From contig JBLHRR010000038.1 in the NCBI GenBank assembly GCA_047626155.1, forward strand, positions 1-36,710: 36,710 nucleotides of DNA, given 5' to 3'. Each line of letters opens with the position of its first letter. Position 1 is the stretch's first letter. This document shows, piece by piece, positions 7,881 to 15,785 of the stretch. The translations under genes and the position numbers were made by a program. The notes beneath the pieces were generated by a model. That model saw only the letters and a program-made list of their open reading frames with translations, searched no databases and was not told the origin of the DNA. This DNA comes from CALGLS01 sp047626155 (GTDB taxonomy: Bacteria > Bacteroidota > Bacteroidia > Chitinophagales > Saprospiraceae).

Positions 7881-7918
7881 AAAAGACGTTGCGTTTTCGT
7901 AACGCCATTGCGGTTAAC
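7881..7918 (+). repeat. Dispersed repeat B, copy 1
   Basis: Contains ACGTTGCGTTTTCGTAACGC then CATTGCGGTTAAC. Aligns over about 38 bp with 13778-13815 and 34364-34400. The reverse complement has the look of the widespread AACCGCAA...GCGCAA type of intergenic repeat. Confidence 0.55.
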
Positions 7919-8015
7919 ATTCGCTAATGTACGCTCAGCTTGCGGTCTAGTAATTTTCAATTTATATCCTGTCAAGCCGCCAGGTAGGATTCTCAATTTT
8001 TAATTATATCTATTT

Positions 8016-8351
8016 ATGTCAAAGAAAAAAATCGTTACTACTAAGAAGAACAGTAAGACAGACAAATCAAAAGTATCTCCAACCACTGCGCGTTCGAGAG
8101 CTTCTTCTTCCTCTGCCCCTATCGAATTGATTTTCGGAAAGAAAAACTATATGTTCATGGGCATTGGTTTTGGTTTGATCCTTCTTGGAATGCTACTAAT
8201 GTCTGGTGGTGGAATGACAGATCCAAACGAATGGAATCCAGATGTAATTTATAGTACTCGCAGAACTCTCCTGGCTCCTATTGTTATTTTAGCAGGATTG
8301 GGCATGCAGATTTATGCTATTTTTGTCAAAAAATCAGTCGTTTTAGACTAA
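8016..8351 (+). CDS. DUF3098 family membrane protein
   Basis: 111 residues. The N-terminal 35 residues are Lys/Ser/Thr-rich and probably disordered. Then FGKKNYMFMGIGFGLILLGM forms the first helix, a conserved loop has GGGMTDPNEWNPDVIYS, and a second helix (LLAPIVILAGLGMQIYAIF) ends the protein. This is the DUF3098 pattern found in Bacteroidota between ftsX and uppP. Biochemical role not known; position suggests envelope or division work. Confidence 0.85.
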   Translation: MSKKKIVTTKKNSKTDKSKVSPTTARSRASSSSAPIELIFGKKNYMFMGIGFGLILLGMLLMSGGGMTDPNEWNPDVIYSTRRTLLAPIVILAGLGMQIYAIFVKKSVVLD

Positions 8352-8415
8352 TACCTAAGGGATACTTTATCGTATTCATACAGAACTTCACTGTCCAAAA
8401 GCCGTACAAACACAG

Positions 8416-9222
8416 ATGTCAGAAACTATAAAAGCCATTATTCTGGGTATTATCCAGGGGCTAACCGAATTCTTACCAGTCAGCAGCAGTGGACATTTAG
8501 AATTAGCAAAATTTTTCATGGAGGACACCAATGTTGCGGAGCAAAGTATGCTTATGACAGTCATGCTCCATGGTGCTACGGCACTCAGTACCATCGTCAT
8601 TTTCCGAAAGGATATAGTAGCGATGGCCACAGATTTTTCCAACTACAAATGGAACCGAAAATCTGAAATGCCTTTCTCTATAAAAATAATGTTATCCGTT
8701 TTACCAGCTGTCGTAGTTGGTTTGGCCTTTGAGCACCAAATAGAACAGCTATTCAACAGTCAAATTTTACTTGTAGGTTTAATGTTATTAGTGACAGGAG
8801 GTCTACTATTCCTAGCTGACAAAGCCAAACACACCACGAAGGAAGTCAGCTCTAAAGATGCGTTTCTTATAGGTATTTCGCAGGCCATCGCTATTCTTCC
8901 AGGTATTTCTCGATCAGGTGCGACTATTTCTACTTCCGTACTTTTAGGCGTTGATCGGGAACGGGCCGCCCGTTTCTCCTTCCTCATGGTTGTTCCGCTA
9001 ATCATTGGTAAAATGGCAAAGGACTTAATGTTTGGAGAACTCGTTTTCACTTCGGAGATCATCGTTCCGATGACCGCTGGCTTTATCGCCGCATTTATTA
9101 CCGGATTGTTCGCCTGTACCTGGATGATTCAATTAGTTAAGAATAGTAAATTGAGTTATTTTGCAATGTATTGCTTTGTGGTCGGTGTTGGAGCAATTGG
9201 CTATTCGATGACGCTGGAGTAA
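8416..9222 (+). CDS. uppP: Undecaprenyl-diphosphatase (bacitracin resistance protein family)
   Basis: 268 residues. Dephosphorylates undecaprenyl pyrophosphate to recycle the lipid carrier for peptidoglycan and other surface polymers; polytopic inner-membrane protein. The two BacA/UppP signatures are intact: GLTEFLPVSSSGHLELAKF near residues 15-33, including Glu18 (equivalent to E. coli Glu21), and PGISRSGATIS with the essential Arg. Gln14 stands where E. coli has Glu17, a common natural variant. Follows the DUF3098 gene by 64 bp in the same direction. Confidence 0.95.
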   Translation: MSETIKAIILGIIQGLTEFLPVSSSGHLELAKFFMEDTNVAEQSMLMTVMLHGATALSTIVIFRKDIVAMATDFSNYKWNRKSEMPFSIKIMLSVLPAVVVGLAFEHQIEQLFNSQILLVGLMLLVTGGLLFLADKAKHTTKEVSSKDAFLIGISQAIAILPGISRSGATISTSVLLGVDRERAARFSFLMVVPLIIGKMAKDLMFGELVFTSEIIVPMTAGFIAAFITGLFACTWMIQLVKNSKLSYFAMYCFVVGVGAIGYSMTLE

Positions 9223-9238
9223 CTTTAAATTTAAATTT

Positions 9239-9338
9239 AACTGTTAACATTAACTTCCCACTTTCGTGTCCTATAGGAAGGTCAACTTTTAACTGTTAGC
9301 TATTAATTCCCACTTTCGTGCGTTATAATGAAGCCAAC
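9239..9338 (+). repeat. Tandem ~48-bp repeat carrying promoter-like CACTTTCG boxes
   Basis: Unit 1 (9239-9285) and unit 2 (9291-9338) both read AACTGTTA..., ATTAA(C/T)TCCCACTTTCGTG, then about 15 less conserved bases ending in CAAC; the period is 52 bp. CACTTTCG (9259-9266 and 9311-9318) resembles TAnnTTTG, and TTT/TTTT lies about 20 bases upstream of each, so these may be duplicated promoters feeding truB. Confidence 0.5.
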
Positions 9339-9395
9339 TGCTTAGGCCCACATACCGAATCCTTACATTTTTCGATTTCATTCTACTTTCAAATT

Positions 9396-10118
9396 ATGAT
9401 ACAAAGTCCTTCTACTCCTCCATACGATTTCATTGCCGGCTGTACGCTCCTCGTCAACAAACCAAAGGATTGGACTTCTTTCGATGTCGTCAATAAAATC
9501 AGATACCATCTTAGAACATTGACTGGCGTCAAAAAAATTAAAGTTGGCCATGCCGGAACACTTGATCCAATGGCTACGGGATTGCTCATTATCTGCACCG
9601 GAAAATTCACTAAAAAACTAGCCAACTTTCAAGGGCTCGGTAAAACCTACTCTGGTACCTTTACTTTAGGAGCCACTACCCCATCCTATGATGCCGAAAC
9701 AGAAATTGACCACACCTTTCCTACTGATCACATAACAACAGAATTACTGGAAGAGAAAAGACAAACCTTTCTTGGACCTTTAGAACAATTGCCTCCGATG
9801 TATTCGGCGATAAAAGTAGATGGACAACCGCTATACAAAAAAGCACGTAAGGGCATTGTTGTAGAAGTGAAGCCACGACCAGTAGAAATTATGAATTTTG
9901 ATTTGACAAGAGTGGAGATACCTGAAGTTGACTTTCAGGTTGCTTGCTCGAAAGGGACTTATATTAGATCATTGGCTTTTGATTATGGCAAAGCACTTGG
10001 CTCTGGTGGTTATTTGACTGGGCTGCGTAGAGATAGTATTGGTGAGTTTTTGTTGGATGATGCTTGGGAGTTGCCTGATTTGATTGAGCATATTGAGGGG
10101 TTGAATAGTGAGGACTAA
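9396..10118 (+). CDS. truB: tRNA pseudouridine(55) synthase
   Basis: 240 residues from ATG 9396. A GTG further upstream (9318) is in frame but its added residues do not resemble TruB and overlap the tandem repeat. TruB makes pseudouridine 55 in the T-loop of tRNAs. Motif I KPKDWTSFDVVNKIR, the catalytic motif GHAGTLDPMATGLL with Asp57, Tyr in QLPPMYSAIKVDGQPLYKKAR, and the late CSKGTYIRSLAFD motif are all present. Last member of the conserved ftsX-DUF3098-uppP-truB run; the queA gene that often comes next in this phylum is not here. Confidence 0.95.
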   Translation: MIQSPSTPPYDFIAGCTLLVNKPKDWTSFDVVNKIRYHLRTLTGVKKIKVGHAGTLDPMATGLLIICTGKFTKKLANFQGLGKTYSGTFTLGATTPSYDAETEIDHTFPTDHITTELLEEKRQTFLGPLEQLPPMYSAIKVDGQPLYKKARKGIVVEVKPRPVEIMNFDLTRVEIPEVDFQVACSKGTYIRSLAFDYGKALGSGGYLTGLRRDSIGEFLLDDAWELPDLIEHIEGLNSED

Positions 10119-10152
10119 GGTTCTGTCTCAGCCTAGGTTATCCCTTCTAGGA

Positions 10153-10198
10153 AATAGGAATGAAGCCCTATATTAACTTACACCGCCCCTTCATGGCT
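10153..10198 (+). repeat. Dispersed two-hairpin repeat A, copy 2
   Basis: AATAGGAATGAAGCCCTATA, 12-base spacer, GCCCCTTCATGGCT. More decayed pairing than the other copies but the same 32-base offset between halves. Lies between truB and the E1 gene. Confidence 0.6.
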
Positions 10199-10312
10199 GA
10201 AAAAACAAGCATAAAAATTCCCACAATTTACATTCCCATTACACCCCTTCTCCCCTCTTTTTCGTAATTTAGCAGCCAGAGTACTATACCATTTTAATAT
10301 CAGGTCCAATAT

Positions 10313-12379
10313 ATGCTAACTACTAAAAAGAAAATCAACAAAGAAACCCTTCATACCGCTTATTCCAAACTATACACTGCCAAGCGACTGACAGAGCTTT
10401 ACGAAGACAACTTCAAAGTCGTGTCCAAGTATGTGCATGCTACTTCCAGAGGCCACGAAGCCATCCAGATTGCAGCAGGCTTGCAGATGCTTCCTCAAGA
10501 TTTCATGTATCCCTATTATCGGGATGATGCGATGTTGCTATCTATTGGAATGGAACCTTATGATTTGATGTTGCAATTGCTTGCAAAAAAAGATGATCCA
10601 TTTTCGGGTGGACGTTCTTACTATTCTCACCCAAGCTTGCGGGATGAGGACAAACCTAAGATTCCTCATCAATCATCTGCTACGGGCATGCAAGCTATTC
10701 CAGCTACTGGATCTGCGATGGGTATGCAATACAAAGAACAACAGATGGGTATTAATGAAGATGTTCCACCCATTACTTTATGCTCCCTTGGAGATGCTTC
10801 AATCACAGAGGGCGAAGTTGCGGAAGCTTTTCAAATGGCTGCTTTACGTCAGCTGCCCATCCTTTATCTAATTCAAGATAACGACTGGGATATTTCTGCT
10901 TCTGCTGACGAAATTCGCGCGCAGGATGCAATGGGTTACATTAAAGGTTTTCATGGCATAGAGGCGGTATCCATTGATGGTAGCAATTTTATGGAATGTT
11001 ATGAAGTACTTAACAAAGTGATTACAACCATGCGTAAGGAACGTAGACCTTTCCTAGTTCATGCAAAAGTACCGTTATTGAATCACCACACCTCAGGGGT
11101 TCGGATGGAATGGTATCGGGATGATTTGGAGGAAGCGAAAACCAGAGATCCCTACCCTGTATTGAAAAAGCAGTTGTTGGATAATGATTTTACAAAAAAA
11201 GAAATTACTGCTATTGAAAAAGCCGCTGATAAAATAGTGTTGAAAGATTATGAACGAGCCCTTGCCGCAGAAGATCCACATCCAAGTTCATTGATGGATC
11301 ATATGTATGCGCCGACTGACTTGACCGAGGAAAAAGGAGAACGATGCCCTGCTAAAGGAGAAGAAGTAGTGATGGTAGATTGTGCTTTGCATGCGGTAGA
11401 AGAATTGATGCATGACCATCCGGAATGTTTATTATATGGTCAAGATGTAGGACATCGGCTTGGTGGCGTTTTCAGAGAGGCCGCAACTTTAGCACAGAAG
11501 TTTGGCAGAGACCGCGTTTTCAATACGCCAATTCAAGAAGCATTCATCGTTGGTTCTACCGTTGGGATGTCTGCTGTAGGATTGAAACCCATTGTAGAAG
11601 TACAATTTGCGGATTACATCTGGCCAGGGCTAAATCAGCTTTTCACAGAAGTGAGCCGATCCAATTATTTGTCTAATGGTAAATGGCCAGTGAGCATGAT
11701 TTTGCGCGTGCCGATTGGCGCTTATGGTAGTGGTGGTCCTTATCACTCCTCCTCTGTAGAATCAATAGTAGCCAATATCAGAGGCGTAAAAATCGCTTAT
11801 CCGAGTAATGGTGCTGACATGAAAGGGCTGATGAAGACCGCTTATTACGATCCAAATCCTGTCGTTATATTTGAACATAAAGGTTTGTACTGGTCAAAGG
11901 TTCCAGGAACAAAAATGGCAAAAACCATAGAACCTGATTCAGACTACATGGTTCCTTTCGGGAAATCCAACAAGGTGTTGACGGCCAGTCAAGAGCATCT
12001 GGACAATGGAACTGCGATGGTAATTGTTACTTATGGTATGGGTGTTCACTGGGCTTATAATGCTGCTAAGAACTTTGAAGGACGAGTAACCGTGCTTGAT
12101 TTGAGAACCATTGCTCCTTATGATGAGGAAGGAATTTTAGAAGCAGTACGAAGCCATAATCGTTGTTTGGTGCTAACGGAAGAATCTGTTAACAATAGTT
12201 TTGCGAGAAGCCTTAGTGGATGGATACAAGAGGAGTGTTTTGAAGATTTGGATGCTCCGGTTCGGACATTGGGTTCTGTGAATACGCCCGCGATTCCTTT
12301 GAATAGTGCTTTGGAAGCTGCATTTTTGCCTTCTGCCGAAAAGGTGAGTGTGGTGATTAAATCCGTTTTAGATTATTGA
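10313..12379 (+). CDS. 2-oxoacid dehydrogenase E1 component, fused alpha and beta subunits (branched-chain type likely)
   Basis: 688 residues. The first half (to about residue 330) is the alpha subunit with the thiamine diphosphate motif SLGDASITEGE (159-168) ending at QDN (188-190). The second half from about 346 is the beta subunit (GEEVVMVDCALHAVEELM, YGQDVGHRLGGVF, NTPIQEAFIVGSTVGMSA, ADYIWPGLNQL, GSGGPYHSSSVESI). Such one-chain E1 proteins are common in Bacteroidota and usually annotated as branched-chain 2-oxoacid dehydrogenase E1, which decarboxylates 2-oxoisovalerate and relatives for branched-chain fatty acid synthesis and Val/Ile/Leu breakdown. Pyruvate as substrate cannot be excluded from sequence. 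E2 and E3 are not in this window. Separated from truB by repeat A. Confidence 0.9.
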   Translation: MLTTKKKINKETLHTAYSKLYTAKRLTELYEDNFKVVSKYVHATSRGHEAIQIAAGLQMLPQDFMYPYYRDDAMLLSIGMEPYDLMLQLLAKKDDPFSGGRSYYSHPSLRDEDKPKIPHQSSATGMQAIPATGSAMGMQYKEQQMGINEDVPPITLCSLGDASITEGEVAEAFQMAALRQLPILYLIQDNDWDISASADEIRAQDAMGYIKGFHGIEAVSIDGSNFMECYEVLNKVITTMRKERRPFLVHAKVPLLNHHTSGVRMEWYRDDLEEAKTRDPYPVLKKQLLDNDFTKKEITAIEKAADKIVLKDYERALAAEDPHPSSLMDHMYAPTDLTEEKGERCPAKGEEVVMVDCALHAVEELMHDHPECLLYGQDVGHRLGGVFREAATLAQKFGRDRVFNTPIQEAFIVGSTVGMSAVGLKPIVEVQFADYIWPGLNQLFTEVSRSNYLSNGKWPVSMILRVPIGAYGSGGPYHSSSVESIVANIRGVKIAYPSNGADMKGLMKTAYYDPNPVVIFEHKGLYWSKVPGTKMAKTIEPDSDYMVPFGKSNKVLTASQEHLDNGTAMVIVTYGMGVHWAYNAAKNFEGRVTVLDLRTIAPYDEEGILEAVRSHNRCLVLTEESVNNSFARSLSGWIQEECFEDLDAPVRTLGSVNTPAIPLNSALEAAFLPSAEKVSVVIKSVLDY

Positions 12380-12393
12380 TTTCAAGACAACTA

Positions 12394-12901
12394 TCATGGA
12401 GCCTTCTTGTTTTTCAGCCTTACATCCAATTCATCTAAGCGCTCCAACATCCATTTCTTTTCTGTACTTGGTTGGGGTTTCTCTACCAATTTCCGGAAGG
12501 CTTTAATTTCCTTTCTATTATGAGGTTATTCGGTTTCGGGTGTTCGGTTTCCGGCTGACCGTACCATTCTATTTGAAATAAACTCTATTGTGCTCTCCCA
12601 AAATGCTTAATTCCCGGGTTAAGTCTGTGATGTTTTGATAATTATCTTTGTGATATTCCATTACCGTTTTACGATAAAGAAAGATTTTAAAGCTAGAGAG
12701 GAGGGAATCCAATGCATCCCATTCTTTGGTTTCAAAATAAATCTTCAGAAGGATGAGCTTGGAGCCAAGGTTAAGGAATAAATCATCGTATTCTACTTTG
12801 GTGAGTAATTGCATTGCTGCTTCATATTCTTTTCTAAAATAATGTAATTTGGAGAGGTCATAACTATAATGACTTTCTCGATAGGATGGATGGCGGATTG
12901 G
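12394..12901 (-). pseudogene. Decayed C-terminal remnant of a helical-repeat protein
   Basis: On the minus strand, 12901-12569 reads continuously with a TPR-like helical pattern (SHYSYDLSKLHYFRKEYEAA, YDDLFLNLGSKLILLKIYFE, ALDSLLSSFKIFLYRK, YHKDNYQNITDLTREL), then stops. A second piece in another frame (RKEIKAFRKLVEKPQPSTEK, then KKWMLERLDELDVRLKNKKAP) runs to a TGA at 12394, 14 bp from the convergent E1 stop. A TGA also blocks the frame upstream at 12902. This looks like the last quarter of a longer protein of a type I associate with Saprospiraceae, broken by frameshifts and a small duplication (two TTCGGTTTC units near 12529-12553). The family assignment is from memory of pattern only. Confidence 0.6.
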
Positions 12902-12946
12902 TCAGGGTAAAATAATAAGGCATTAGAACGCCAAGAGGTAAGAGGC

Positions 12947-12984
12947 CTTCCGTTCGACAATAAAACGAGTGGAAGGTTTTAATC
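12947..12984 (+). terminator. Weak candidate terminator
   Basis: CCTTCCGTTCG and CGAGTGGAAGG pair around a short A-rich loop (9 of 11 pairs plus wobble), then TTTT. It could end + strand transcripts from the E1 gene; uncertain because of the 560-bp distance. Confidence 0.3.
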
Positions 12985-13041
12985 TCCCCTTGCATGAAAA
13001 TTACTATAATTATTACACAAAGAATATATAGCACTTGTTCT

Positions 13042-13079
13042 TCGGATTCGCCGCCTAAAATAAGGCGGCCGATCTGAAT
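13042..13079. repeat. GC-rich inverted repeat after the TRIC gene
   Basis: TTCGGATTCGCCGCCT pairs with AGGCGGCCGATCTGAA around a short AT loop, nearly 16 bp of stem. It stands just beyond the minus-strand stop at 13085 but has no T run, so it is either a rho-independent-like stopper of unusual form or a repeat remnant. Confidence 0.5.
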
Positions 13080-13084
13080 TTAAC

Positions 13085-13684
13085 TTATGGATTAAAAGGT
13101 ACTCCCCAATGCCTCTTGATTGCCAAAATACGAATTATGATAACCATCAAAATGGAACTCGCCGTTGCAATCGGCTCCGAACAAAATGGTTCCGCTATCA
13201 AAAACAATACAGCTCCCGACAAACAGGCTATTGCATAAATTTCTTTACTAAATATCAAAGGCGCTCGATTAGCCAAGACATCTCGAATCACTCCTCCAAA
13301 AACAGCAGATACTACACCCATCATCACCGCAATCAATGGTGAAAGCCCCATCGCTAAAGTCTTCTTCAAACCAAGAATGGTAAACAAACCAATCCCAATT
13401 GTATCAAACAAAAAGACTCCCTTTTTCATTCTCAGAATAATATCCTTCGCAATATAACAAATCGGCAAGGCGGACATAACAATAAAAATGTAGGTTTCAT
13501 TTTGCATCCATCCAACGGGCGTACTCCCAATCATAACATCTCTCAGCGTGCCTCCACCCAAAGCGGTCACAAAACCGAGGGTAAAAACGCCAAATAAATC
13601 GAATTTTCGTTCTACCCCGACCAGTACGCCACTGATGGCGAAGACTAGTGTTCCGGCGTAATCTATGAGGGTTATTGGGTCCAT
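13085..13684 (-). CDS. Trimeric intracellular cation (TRIC) channel family / UPF0126 membrane protein
   Basis: 199 residues, about six to seven membrane helices in two homologous halves. Each half carries the UPF0126 signature: FDLFGVFTLGFVTALGGGTL then RDVMIG in the first, and GVVSAVFGGVIRDVLAN in the second. Prokaryotic members form homotrimeric K+-permeable channels; the physiological role in bacteria is poorly defined. Transcribed in the same direction as the hydroxyproline genes but separated from them by repeats A and B, so co-transcription is uncertain. Confidence 0.9.
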   Translation of the reverse strand: MDPITLIDYAGTLVFAISGVLVGVERKFDLFGVFTLGFVTALGGGTLRDVMIGSTPVGWMQNETYIFIVMSALPICYIAKDIILRMKKGVFLFDTIGIGLFTILGLKKTLAMGLSPLIAVMMGVVSAVFGGVIRDVLANRAPLIFSKEIYAIACLSGAVLFLIAEPFCSEPIATASSILMVIIIRILAIKRHWGVPFNP

Positions 13685-13728
13685 GGTTGGTTGAATCGTG
13701 TATTCGTTGATTTGTTAATTGGTATACT

Positions 13729-13774
13729 AATAGGAATGAATTCCTATACTATTGTAGCTCGCCCTTGCAGGGCT
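13729..13774 (+). repeat. Dispersed two-hairpin repeat A, copy 3
   Basis: AATAGGAATGAATTCCTATA, 12-base spacer, GCCCTTGCAGGGCT; both hairpins pair perfectly over 6-9 bp. Directly followed by repeat B copy 2, the same order as at 7802-7918. Confidence 0.65.
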
Positions 13775-13777
13775 ATG

Positions 13778-13815
13778 AAAAAACGTAGCGCCTTCGTTGC
13801 GCCCTTGCGGTTACC
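13778..13815 (+). repeat. Dispersed repeat B, copy 2
   Basis: ACGTAGCGCCTTCGTTGCGC then CCTTGCGGTTACC. Matches 7881-7918 and 34364-34400. Ends 6 bp before the epimerase stop codon. Confidence 0.55.
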
Positions 13816-13820
13816 TTTCT

Positions 13821-14822
13821 CTAAATTACCTGAAACCCAAAAGCATAAGGATCATCCTCCTCGTCAATGATGATATTATTGTAGCCTGTGATTTTCGCCC
13901 AGCCTTCTATACTTGGAATAATAGCTTCTAAATCAGCAACTTGAGTCACCGCCTCTACCCTTCCGGTAAAGGTTGAACCAATATAACTTTCATGAATATA
14001 AGGCGCTCCTACTTCCAGTTTTCCTTTTGCAAATAATTGAGCCATTCGCGCAGAAGTCCCCGTTCCGCAGGGGGAACGATCAATGGCTTTCTCTCCGTAA
14101 AATACAGCATTGCGACCATGAGCTTCTGGGGAAATCGTATCTCCGGTCCAGAGTAAATGACTGAGGCCTGTGATATCAGGATCTGTAGGATGATGAAATT
14201 CGTATTGCTCGTTTAAGCGTTTTCTAACAACTCTGCTCCATGCAATTAATTGATCCGCTCTGTAGTCCTGAATCCCTGAGAAATTGTCCTGAAGATCAAC
14301 GATGGCGTAGAAGTTTCCGCCATAGGCAACATCTACTTTTAGTCGGCCCAGGTCAGGGCATTCTACTGTTAAGTTTTCTTTGTATAAGAAGGAGGGAATA
14401 TTAGTCAGTCTAACCGATTGTACTTTCCCTTGCTTCATTTTGTATACGACCTCTACCAATCCGGCGGGTGTTTCCAATCGTAGTTGGCCCGCTACTTTTG
14501 GTTTCACTAAGCCTTCTTCTAACATGACTGTTACAGAGCCAATAGTTCCATGTCCGCACATTGGCAGGCAGCCACTAGTTTCAATAAACAATATCCCGAT
14601 GTCGTTTTTCGGATCAGAAGGTGGATAGAGAATGGAGCCGGACATCATGTCATGGCCACGGGGTTCAAACATGAGGCCTTTTCTGATCCAGTCATATTCT
14701 TTGAGGAAATGTAATCGCTTTTCCATCATATTGGCGCCCTCTAATATGGGCCCTCCGCCAGCGACTAAGCGGACGGGGTTGCCGCAGGTATGGGCGTCTA
14801 TGCAGAAGAAGGTTTTTTTCAT
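13821..14822 (-). CDS. 4-hydroxyproline 2-epimerase (proline racemase family)
   Basis: 333 residues. Interconverts trans-4-hydroxy-L-proline and cis-4-hydroxy-D-proline by a two-base mechanism. Both catalytic cysteines are present: Cys89 in PMCGHGTIG and Cys252 in DRSPCGTGTSARMA. The Gly-His-Gly-Thr form after Cys89 is typical of hydroxyproline epimerases, and the second Cys excludes the trans-3-hydroxyproline dehydratase branch, which carries Thr there. Starts 7 bp after the stop of the DapA-family gene, so the two are co-transcribed. Proline racemase activity is the main alternative. Confidence 0.88.
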   Translation of the reverse strand: MKKTFFCIDAHTCGNPVRLVAGGGPILEGANMMEKRLHFLKEYDWIRKGLMFEPRGHDMMSGSILYPPSDPKNDIGILFIETSGCLPMCGHGTIGSVTVMLEEGLVKPKVAGQLRLETPAGLVEVVYKMKQGKVQSVRLTNIPSFLYKENLTVECPDLGRLKVDVAYGGNFYAIVDLQDNFSGIQDYRADQLIAWSRVVRKRLNEQYEFHHPTDPDITGLSHLLWTGDTISPEAHGRNAVFYGEKAIDRSPCGTGTSARMAQLFAKGKLEVGAPYIHESYIGSTFTGRVEAVTQVADLEAIIPSIEGWAKITGYNNIIIDEEDDPYAFGFQVI

Positions 14823-14829
14823 TTTATAC

Positions 14830-15747
14830 TTATATTGCTAAATAATCCGGCAACTCAGGTCTTACCTTAATGCCATCCTCCAGTATTTTAACAACGCGTA
14901 CACGTTCTTCTCCAACCAAGATATGTCTCGGTGCTCTGACGTGCTCTGTCCCTATCCCCGTCATGACTTCTGCCAGTTTAATATTCTGTACTAATTGTGG
15001 ATTAATGTCCAATTCTAAAATAGGTAAGAACCAGCGATAGATTTTCAAAGCTTCCTCTATTCGTCCTGCTTTTACCAAGCGATAGATGGCCACCGTTTCT
15101 GCAGGAAAGGCGTCCACCAAACCAGCTACCCAGCCATCTGCGCCCATTAGCAATTCCTCCATAGCCAAGGTATCCACACCACAAAGTATTTTAAAACGAT
15201 CACCGAAACGATTGCGCATTCTACTTACATTGGAAATATCCCGGGTGCTTTCTTTGACGGCTTGTATATTTGGAAGGTCCTTTAACTGCTCGAATATATC
15301 CAGGGTTACTTCAATTTTATAATCGACCGGATTGTTATAAAGCATAATCGGAAGTGTAGTGTTAGTGGCTACGGCTCTGAAGTAGTCGGCGACCTCTTGA
15401 TCGGTAGGCTTGTACATCATTGGAGGCAATAGCATTATACCGTGTACGCCAATTTCCTCTCCGGCTTTGGCCAATTCAATAGCGGCACGGGTAGAACCTT
15501 CTGCGATATTTAAGATGACATCTATCTGATCTCCGAACTTGGCCAAAGTGGCTGTGACTAGTTCCAATCGTTCCTCCTTTGTAATCGTACTATTCTCACC
15601 TAAAGAGCCTCCTATTACGACTCCATCAATGCCCGCTTCTATTTGGAACTTAATATTACTTAGAAAGTTAGCAACATCAAGGTCTCCATTTTCAAAAAAT
15701 TTAGTAGTAACGGCTGGATACACACCTGTCCATTTGACTTTACGCAT
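14830..15747 (-). CDS. DapA-family lyase, probable 1-pyrroline-4-hydroxy-2-carboxylate deaminase
   Basis: 305 residues, a class I aldolase-like (beta/alpha)8 barrel. Tyr137 in MLYNNPVDY and the Schiff-base Lys165 in IQAVKESTRD are conserved, and GSLGENSTI (47-55) takes the place of the GTTGE loop of true DapA. The adjacent hydroxyproline epimerase makes deamination of pyrroline-4-hydroxy-2-carboxylate to 2-oxoglutarate semialdehyde the best guess. The D-hydroxyproline oxidase and the semialdehyde dehydrogenase expected in this pathway are not in the window. An exact minus-strand promoter box lies at 15787-15794. Confidence 0.82.
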   Translation of the reverse strand: MRKVKWTGVYPAVTTKFFENGDLDVANFLSNIKFQIEAGIDGVVIGGSLGENSTITKEERLELVTATLAKFGDQIDVILNIAEGSTRAAIELAKAGEEIGVHGIMLLPPMMYKPTDQEVADYFRAVATNTTLPIMLYNNPVDYKIEVTLDIFEQLKDLPNIQAVKESTRDISNVSRMRNRFGDRFKILCGVDTLAMEELLMGADGWVAGLVDAFPAETVAIYRLVKAGRIEEALKIYRWFLPILELDINPQLVQNIKLAEVMTGIGTEHVRAPRHILVGEERVRVVKILEDGIKVRPELPDYLAI

Positions 15748-15785
15748 TGTTGGATTGTTTTAAATTTTTAAATAAATTACTTGGG

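Noticed and set aside
9318..9395. GTG start adding 26 residues to TruB
   Set aside because: The extension has no TruB homology and overlaps the tandem repeat/promoter units.
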